From: Desulfobacteraceae bacterium
Lineage (GTDB): Bacteria > Desulfobacterota > DSM-4660 > Desulfatiglandales > Desulfatiglandaceae
Direction: 5' to 3'
DNA length: 35,602 bases
Assembly: GCA_030612945.1 (NCBI GenBank)
Contig: JAUWMY010000001.1
Coordinates: 1 to 35,602 of the forward strand
The translations under genes were made by a program, and so were the position numbers. Shown one piece after another: positions 30,784-35,602 of the stretch (its first letter is position 1; the number at the start of each line of letters is the position of its first letter). The notes under the pieces are model-generated. The model was given only the letters and a program-made list of their open reading frames with translations. It was not told where the DNA came from and made no database searches.

Positions 30784-31264
30784 TTTTAGTTTTCTCCATT
30801 TCGACCAAAAACATCATGCGCCGTTTTTTCCTGTCCCTGACCTTCTTGATCTGTTCATCCAACTTCTGGATCTCCGCCCTCAACGCCTCCGGCCCTGGCA
30901 AAACAAACAGCCCAACCTTCCGGCCCATCACGATCAGCGGATCATTATTTCCCGTTACCCGGCAAAACGCAGGAAGAAACTCTGCCGGAATATGCCTCCC
31001 AGGCCGCCCGTTCATCTCATCGGATTCGCGCGTCCAGGAATCGATCACTTCCTTGGTCACCGTCTGATCCAGGAGCACACTCATCTCCCCGGCAATCTGG
31101 TACCTGGAAAGAGGACACCCTTTAATAGCCGTCCTGAGTGCACCCCGTAATTGGTCGATTATTTTGAATTGTCCTTCGGTGGGGATCCCCGTCTCGGAGA
31201 GATCTTTCAGAAGATCAAAAATAGAAAGCTGTTTATCGTCAATTCTTCGGCGTGCTTTAGACAT
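30767..31264 (-). CDS. Early protein between ner and transposase (165 aa)
   Basis: I chose ATG 31264 (MSKARRRIDDKQLSIFDLLK); a TTG at 31270 is also in frame. The middle (LRGALRTAIKGCPLSRYQIA then GEMSVLLDQTVTKEVIDSWT) may be a helix-turn-helix. A segment LPAFCRVTGNNDPLIVMGRK is followed by a helical basic C-terminus (EIQKLDEQIKKVRDRKKRR). Similar proteins occur just before the transposase gene in many Mu-like phages, with unknown role, perhaps assisting transposase or regulation. It overlaps the transposase start by 17 bases. Confidence 0.72.
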
Positions 31265-31305
31265 TGACAACCTATATCTTGAAGGTTATTTATAACGTAA
31301 CGGTG

Positions 31306-31536
31306 TTAAAAAGCTCTTTTTCGGCGCTTTAAATTAAAATAATACTCCGGAAATACTTCCCGGTGATCGCGGCCGATAATTTTAGAGATAGCCTTCATGA
31401 CCCGATCTGATGGACGCTTTTCAGGATCATGGATAACCCCCGAAACATGGTATTGAGAAACGCCCAGGTCTTGTGCAATAGAAGCTTGCGTGACGTCTCT
31501 CTTTTTTAGTTCAGCTTGAATATCTGCTGGGTGCAT
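31306..31536 (-). CDS. ner: Ner-like transcriptional regulator (76 aa)
   Basis: ATG 31536 has GGAG seven bases upstream. MHPADIQAELKKRDVTQASI then AQDLGVSQYHVSGVIHDPEK is the Ner/Nlp-type helix-turn-helix, and the end REVFPEYYFN matches the family's E-V-(F/W)-P-x-(R/Y)-(Y/F). Ner shuts off the early promoter and the repressor promoter after infection, favouring the lytic programme with timed decline. It is the first gene of the early operon and diverges from the repressor. Confidence 0.9.
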   Translation of the reverse strand: MHPADIQAELKKRDVTQASIAQDLGVSQYHVSGVIHDPEKRPSDRVMKAISKIIGRDHREVFPEYYFNLKRRKRAF

Positions 31537-31610
31537 AATTCTACTCCTTTATTTCTGGTTAAGCGGAAAATCTGAATTTAATTAAAAACCGTTAACATGA
31601 TATAACTCAC

Positions 31611-31640
31611 ATTAAAACACGTTATTATATTAGGTGTCAA
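31611..31640 (-). promoter_or_regulatory. Early (lytic) promoter Pe
   Basis: On the minus strand TTGACA (31635-31640) and TTTTAA (31612-31617) are 17 bp apart, or TTTAAT at 18 bp. The first -10 base is about 76 bp before the ner start. The -35 box overlaps a near copy (TGTCAAG) of the operator motif. Confidence 0.75.
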
Positions 31641-31652
31641 GCTTTTTCTACG

Positions 31653-31773
31653 TGTCCAGAAATATTTCTTTGTTTTACTGAATTAAATTTAAAATATATA
31701 ATTAATTCGATATGTTATTATTGTTTTAACCGTGTCCAGAAAAGTGTCCAGGTTTAATAATCCAATCTGGACA
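31653..31773. promoter_or_regulatory. Operator array TGTCCAG
   Basis: TGTCCAG occurs at 31653-31659, 31733-31739 and 31745-31751, and inverted as CTGGACA at 31767-31773. CGTGTCCAGAAA is repeated exactly 80 bp apart (31651 and 31731). The last two form an inverted pair with 15 bp between. They lie in the ner-repressor gap and are likely repressor or Ner sites. Confidence 0.72.
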
Positions 31774-31780
31774 AAATATT

Positions 31781-32431
31781 ATGATGGAAAAGACGGAAAA
31801 AAACGAAAAATTTGCGGAAAGATTATTTAAATTAAGGAGTGCTCTGCCTTTTATAAATAGGAAGATTGTGGGCCAAAAAGTGGTTGCTAAAAGAGCTGGT
31901 ATTAGCGAGGGAAGTTATAATAAAGCTGAAAGAGGTTATGTCCCTGGGAAGGCTGTGTTGTTTTTATTAGCCAAATACTTTAATGTGACAGTTGATTACC
32001 TTGAAAAAGGCCAGATAGGTCCTGTATCTGAGGGGACGCTGCTATGCCAGGGGAATAAATTAGAATTACAGGACGGGGAGGGCCTCTACGGAAAGACGCG
32101 CCAGCGTGAGGTTGAAGGGGCTCCCCTTACCATTACGGAGTTTGAGCCGAAGGAGGGCCAGGTTAAAGGGCCACTCAGGGCGGCTATAGAAGGCCTGGGT
32201 GAGATATTCGATTCTAATGACCCAATACTGATCCCTGCCATCCAGGCCAACATCCGCGCCTTCCAACTCTCCGCCCGCCGCGAATACGATAACACCCAAC
32301 AGGCCCGCCAGATAAAGGCTTTACAAGATGAATGTGATGAATTAAAAGGGAGAATCGATGCCCTTGAGAAGGCTTCCCAAGGTTCTTCGCCAGGCCCCGC
32401 CGAGGACACTACCGAAAGGAAGGTAATATAA
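31781..32431 (+). CDS. XRE-family phage repressor (216 aa)
   Basis: The start is ATG 31781 (or 31784; the gene begins ATGATG). Residues 10-75 form an XRE helix-turn-helix: FAERLFKLRSALPFINRKIV, GQKVVAKRAGISEGSYNKAE, RGYVPGKAVLFLLAKYFNVT, VDYLEKG. The rest has no Ser/Lys peptidase (S24) signature; instead it holds a helical region (PLRAAIEGLGEIFDSNDPIL, then IQANIRAFQLSARREYDN) and a C-terminal coiled coil. Such a repressor would not be removed by RecA-driven self-cleavage, more like Mu c. It diverges from the early operon across the operator array. Confidence 0.85.
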   Translation: MMEKTEKNEKFAERLFKLRSALPFINRKIVGQKVVAKRAGISEGSYNKAERGYVPGKAVLFLLAKYFNVTVDYLEKGQIGPVSEGTLLCQGNKLELQDGEGLYGKTRQREVEGAPLTITEFEPKEGQVKGPLRAAIEGLGEIFDSNDPILIPAIQANIRAFQLSARREYDNTQQARQIKALQDECDELKGRIDALEKASQGSSPGPAEDTTERKVI

Positions 32432-32460
32432 TTTTCGTAATTTTCACATAGGAGGTCTAT

Positions 32461-32805
32461 ATGTTTGTATTGGAAAATCTTTCTTCATTATTAATCGGAA
32501 TTTTTGTTCTTATACTTTTAATTATGTCCATCCTGATGCCATTTTTTATTTTTCAGATTCGCGACTATACCCTTAGAATCAAAAAAGAAATCATCAAACT
32601 AAATGAAAGTATGTCTCTTTTAAATGATAACATAATAGCTATCGGTAAAAATTCAGCTATCACCGTAGAACTTCAACAGGGAGGCTCTCTTTCCCAATGC
32701 TCATGGTGTAAAAAAACCTTCCCCTCATCCCAAGCTAAAATTCATAAAGATATAATTCTCTGCCCGGATTGCGCCAACAAACAAACCCTACTTAAACGCC
32801 GCTGA
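32461..32805 (+). CDS. Membrane protein with C4 zinc ribbon (possible moron, 114 aa)
   Basis: A strong AGGAGG lies before ATG 32461, and the gap to the repressor is 29 bases. Residues 9-32 are a transmembrane helix (LLIGIFVLILLIMSILMPFF). A coiled segment (IKKEIIKLNESMSLLNDN) leads to a zinc site with C-x2-C (CSWCKKTF) and a later CPDCANK. It is transcribed with the repressor, so it is likely expressed in the lysogen, as host-conversion or exclusion genes are. CSWC-KK resembles the early protein at 23291-23518. Function unknown. Confidence 0.75.
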   Translation: MFVLENLSSLLIGIFVLILLIMSILMPFFIFQIRDYTLRIKKEIIKLNESMSLLNDNIIAIGKNSAITVELQQGGSLSQCSWCKKTFPSSQAKIHKDIILCPDCANKQTLLKRR

Positions 32806-33020
32806 ATCTCATTCATAGTTTTTAAAACTGCGTGGAAAAAAACCGGAAATTCCCATGAAATTCACAGAAATTATTTTCCAACGTTAAAAATTTAATCCTC
32901 ACCTTAACGTATAGTTTTCTTTACCTTTTTAACCCACACACCCCCATTTTCCAACTCTCAAACTCCTTACCCCCCCATATTGATATTTGGATCGATTTTC
33001 ATTTTATATGGAATTACATG
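32806..33020. other. Predicted phage terminal region (left end of the prophage genome)
   Basis: No gene in these 215 bp. By Mu gene order the transposase-bound phage end should be here, beyond the repressor and accessory gene. The region is AT-rich with C-rich patches and contains repeated motifs fit for transposase binding: ATTTTCCAAC at 32873-32882 and 32946-32955, GAAATTC twice at 32857-32874, and the 17-bp repeat at 32825-32841. The most suitable terminal dinucleotide (5'-TG of the phage strand) is at 33018-33019, directly next to the tRNA terminator. Confidence 0.5.
32825..32841. repeat. 17-bp exact repeat, copy 2
   Basis: AAACTGCGTGGAAAAAA, identical to 24878-24894. This copy is inside the presumed phage terminus. 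Confidence 0.85.
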
Positions 33021-33050
33021 AAAAAAGGGCTTAGATTATCATCTAAGCCC
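33021..33050 (-). terminator. Intrinsic terminator of the tRNA-fMet gene
   Basis: A perfect ten-base-pair stem (GGGCTTAGAT, four-base loop, ATCTAAGCCC) is followed on the minus strand by TTTTTTC. It lies 12 bases after the tRNA. Confidence 0.9.
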
Positions 33051-33061
33051 CTTAATATCGA

Positions 33062-33138
<77 letters not shown>

Positions 33139-33149
33139 AAACTTTTTAT

Positions 33150-33178
33150 AAGATAGCAACTGATAATTGATTTGTCAA
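33150..33178 (-). promoter_or_regulatory. Promoter of the tRNA-fMet gene
   Basis: On the minus strand TTGACA (33173-33178) and TATCTT (33150-33155) are separated by 17 bp. The tRNA begins 11 bases further on, the usual distance for a stable-RNA gene. Confidence 0.85.
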
Positions 33179-33304
33179 TTGGAAATTACCATGGCCAGCA
33201 ATTCTAATTTTGGCCCTCAATAGTCGTAGGGTAGGTTGAGCCCTGCTTGAGGTGGTGTTCGGCTGGTGCGGAAAGCGCATAGCGGTGAAGGGTTTTGTCG
33301 AATT

Positions 33305-34828
33305 CTATCCGGCGGGAAGTCTGATGACAAAGGTCGTTCCTTCTCCAGGCATGCTTACAGCCCATATATCACCCTTGTGTGCGGCAACAATCTTGTAGGA
33401 TATTGATAGACCAAGGCCAGACCCTCGTTCCCGGGTCGTGTAAAATGGTTCGAAGATGCGAAGCAGGTCTTCGTCACTGATACCGATACCTTCGTCAGTT
33501 ATGCGAATTTCTACACCATTATGCCATTCCTGAGTGTTAATGGTGATTGTTCCACCATCTTCCATGGCTTCGATCCCATTGGCGATTATGTTCATGAAGA
33601 CCTGTTTCAATTTATCAGGATCACAATTAATCTCCTTTAGATTTGGGTGTAAGCCTGCTGTAAGTTCATGCTTCTCGGAAGAATAAATTTCACCCATGAT
33701 TTTCAAGACATCCCGGATTACCGAATTGATGTCTGCCAGTCTCTTCACAAGCTTGTACTCTTTGGTAAAATCACTAATATTGGCAACAAGTTTTTCAAGC
33801 CGGCTTACCTCGTCAAGAATCATATCCAACTTTCGTCTCGCCTTGTAGTCTGTCAGGCTCTCTCTTATCTGGTTAGAAAAACCGCCAATAATCATGAGCG
33901 GATTTCTGATTTCGTGAGCCACGTGAGCCACAGTCTGGCCCACTGCGGCGAGACGCTCTGATTGCAAGACCTTTCTTTCCAATTGTTTTTGCATGGAGAC
34001 ATCCCTGATGATGGCCGTGAATGTGATGCCATCTTTCATTTGATGATGGGACAGTCCAAGTTCTATTGGAAATTCTTCACCGTTTTTTCTCAGGGCTGTA
34101 AGTGACAGGGTCCTTCCAATGGCCTTTGGCGTTCTTGTGTCTAAAAATCTTTTCACAAATCTGTGGTGGTCACCATATTGGGAGGGAATCAGAATATTAA
34201 GGTCTTTGCCTATCACCTCGCCCCTGGAATATCCGAATATTTGTTGGGCCGCATTGTTAAAAAGAATGATTTTCTGACCTTCATCAATGCTTAGAATCGC
34301 ATCGGTTGCTGTATCAAGTATAGCCTTAAACTTTTTCTCAGAGGCCTTAAGTTTCCTGATCAGATTTTGATACTCTGTGACATCCCAGGTTATTTCCACG
34401 AAGCATGTAGGCGCCTTTCCTTCCGGAGATAAGGGGTACATGATGTGGATCAGTTCTTCTAACTCACCTCCTTTGGACTCACGATAATGGGTAACCTCCA
34501 CCCTCTGGCCTGTTTTTTTCGCCTTTTCAAGAGGACATATTTGTCCCCCGAAATCACAGGGGACATCCGATTGGTATGCTATTTTATGGCATTTTTTGCC
34601 AAGCACATCTTCTTTTTTTAAACCATGGCGCTTGAGAAAAACCTTGTTCACATCCTGGATAATGAAATTTTGATCGATGACCAGGATTTCTTCGCTGATT
34701 CCGTCAAAAAGGGTCTCCAGAAAGAGATTGCTCTCTTTCAGTTTCACTATTTCCTGCTCGCCTTGAGCCAAACTGTCTTTTAGCCTGACAATCTCTTGCT
34801 TGAGATCCTTTATTCTTTCCGTCACCAT
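33305..34828 (-). CDS. PAS-PAS sensor histidine kinase (507 aa)
   Basis: I chose ATG 34828, six bases after GGAGG. A coiled coil (1-38) is followed by PAS domain 1 (about 38-150), which has cysteines 80, 91 and 98 (GKKCHKIAYQ, VPCDFGGQICPL), PAS domain 2 (about 165-280, NNAAQQIFGYSRGEVIGKDL), a HisKA domain with phosphoacceptor His305 (HVAHEIRNPL), and an HATPase domain with N417 (NIIANGIEAM), DEGIGI (445-450) and GSGLGLSI. There is no membrane segment, so it is a soluble cytoplasmic kinase. Its response regulator is not in the window. Two bases separate it from the upstream gene, so they form an operon. Confidence 0.92.
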   Translation of the reverse strand: MVTERIKDLKQEIVRLKDSLAQGEQEIVKLKESNLFLETLFDGISEEILVIDQNFIIQDVNKVFLKRHGLKKEDVLGKKCHKIAYQSDVPCDFGGQICPLEKAKKTGQRVEVTHYRESKGGELEELIHIMYPLSPEGKAPTCFVEITWDVTEYQNLIRKLKASEKKFKAILDTATDAILSIDEGQKIILFNNAAQQIFGYSRGEVIGKDLNILIPSQYGDHHRFVKRFLDTRTPKAIGRTLSLTALRKNGEEFPIELGLSHHQMKDGITFTAIIRDVSMQKQLERKVLQSERLAAVGQTVAHVAHEIRNPLMIIGGFSNQIRESLTDYKARRKLDMILDEVSRLEKLVANISDFTKEYKLVKRLADINSVIRDVLKIMGEIYSSEKHELTAGLHPNLKEINCDPDKLKQVFMNIIANGIEAMEDGGTITINTQEWHNGVEIRITDEGIGISDEDLLRIFEPFYTTRERGSGLGLSISYKIVAAHKGDIWAVSMPGEGTTFVIRLPAG

Positions 34829-34830
34829 GA

Positions 34831-35427
34831 TCATCCTCCCACCCCTGGACAATAAAAGACATATTCCAGGGAAAGAATATCAAACATTTCATCTGTTCCT
34901 GTCCTTATTGCCAGGTAGAGCTCTTTCATTGTGCAGGCACTTGTCAGTGAAGACCGGTATTCGAATTCATTGTAAAACTGAGATTCAACGGGGAGTAAAA
35001 CCTGGTCGAGAGGACCGTACCAGTGGATATTGAGCTCCGTTTTCATTGCGAAAACCTTATTGTACATTGCCTTTAGGAGGTCAGTCCTCAAAACGGAATT
35101 GACCTGGTTAATCAAACAGTCCATGAGTCCAGCGAGATAATAGATTTCCCTCATTCTATACTCATTGTCCAGGGAGGCGTACATGGCACGTATTGTATAG
35201 GACATGCCTCCCTTTAGGGAAAAGTGTGAGGGGATGTGCCACACGCCCTTCCCCCCTTTTTTGCAGATCTCGTCACGATGGCATTCCAGCCTGGCAGACT
35301 GAGATCTTAACATTTGGATAAAATGGCGGCCCTCCGAGTCTGCCCTCTGGAACTCCCATGGGCTTAAACAAATCAGGTTATCCGGCGGTTTTTGGAATTT
35401 CTCCTGCAGGTTTATAACCTTTCCCAT
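34831..35427 (-). CDS. Hypothetical protein upstream of the histidine kinase (198 aa)
   Basis: ATG 35427 with AAGGGA upstream. It begins MGKVINLQEKFQKPPDNLIC. The central part has cysteines (LECHRDEICKKGGKGVWHIP) and a helical half (DNEYRMREIYYLAGLMDCLI). I do not recognise the family. Its stop is two bases from the kinase start, so it is translated together with the kinase. It may be its regulator or ligand-binding partner, which is only a guess. Confidence 0.72.
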   Translation of the reverse strand: MGKVINLQEKFQKPPDNLICLSPWEFQRADSEGRHFIQMLRSQSARLECHRDEICKKGGKGVWHIPSHFSLKGGMSYTIRAMYASLDNEYRMREIYYLAGLMDCLINQVNSVLRTDLLKAMYNKVFAMKTELNIHWYGPLDQVLLPVESQFYNEFEYRSSLTSACTMKELYLAIRTGTDEMFDILSLEYVFYCPGVGG

Positions 35428-35602
35428 CAATGTCCCTTATGTAATCATTCAACCTTTAATATAGCCGCAAAAAGGCGCAAAATACACAAAAAACAGAATT
35501 TTCATATTGTAATGTCAATTAGTTATGAGCCTCATAAATATAGATTTTGACTTTTAATGAAACTATCAGCCTTCAGCAATAGTCAAGAATTCCTAATCAA
35601 TC
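35428..35602. other. Upstream region of the kinase operon
   Basis: This AT-rich 175-bp stretch has a minus-strand TTGACA at 35513-35518 but no convincing -10 at 16-18 bp (TGTTTT is the closest). Near the edge AATAGTCAAGAATTCC (35579-35594) resembles the phage AATAGTC heptamer arm, but a single unit may be chance. Confidence 0.35.

Noticed and set aside
31781..32431. LexA/CI-type self-cleaving repressor
   Set aside because: The C-terminal part has no recognisable Ser-Lys peptidase motifs; it is helical with a coiled coil, so RecA-type induction is not supported.
33193..33215. GGCC...GGCC inverted repeat upstream of the tRNA promoter
   Set aside because: Only four bases pair around a 15-base loop and no function is suggested by position.

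Overview
The window holds most of a Mu-like transposable prophage, roughly positions 1 to 32.8-33.0 kb, plus about 2.6 kb of host chromosome beyond it. The far (tail) end of the prophage lies outside the window. The host side has an initiator tRNA-fMet with its own sigma70-type promoter and intrinsic terminator, and a two-gene cluster encoding a hypothetical protein and a PAS-PAS sensor histidine kinase. Gene style, the cysteine-bearing PAS domain and the abundance of short tandem intergenic repeats suggest an uncultured sulfate-reducer-type bacterium (Desulfobacterota/Deltaproteobacteria). That taxonomic guess is an inference.

Almost all phage genes run on the minus strand, so the phage map reads from right to left. 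The immunity region (31.3-32.8 kb) has a rightward XRE-type repressor and a small membrane/zinc-ribbon protein, divergent from a leftward Ner-like gene. The roughly 245-bp gap between them carries several TGTCCAG boxes and a good leftward promoter. The early operon follows (31.5 to 20.7 kb): Ner, an unknown protein, MuA-type DDE transposase, two accessory proteins (one with an ASCH domain), a MerR-like protein, MuB-type AAA+ ATPase, winged-helix proteins, Gam, GemA-like protein, a run of small cysteine-rich or membrane proteins, a Bro-N/HTH protein and a small helical protein. A strong intrinsic terminator at about 20.58-20.63 kb ends it.

The late operon (20.5 kb to the left edge) starts with an M15-type endolysin, a DUF1353 protein, a secreted Fn3-like protein, a lipoprotein and a coiled-coil membrane protein. 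Then come small and large terminase subunits, DUF935 portal, a head-morphogenesis protein split by an in-frame TGA, gpG-like virion morphogenesis protein, I-type protease with a nested scaffold start, decoration protein, gpT-like major capsid protein, HI1506-like and DUF1320 proteins, and tail-completion candidates. The tail module has a tail tube protein with an inserted domain, a tail assembly chaperone with an A AAA AAC -1 frameshift site, a 942-residue tape measure, two distal tail proteins and a partial Fn3-like protein. I see no sheath gene, so the tail is probably long and non-contractile, as in the Mu-like siphoviruses B3 and D3112.

The most unusual feature is the intergenic DNA. Nearly every gap, and several gene ends, are filled with tandem 7-mers or 9-mers of at least eight families. 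Some are arranged as symmetrical elements: 7-mer arms around a hairpin core. They abut stop codons, supply gene tails and occur inside the transposase gene.
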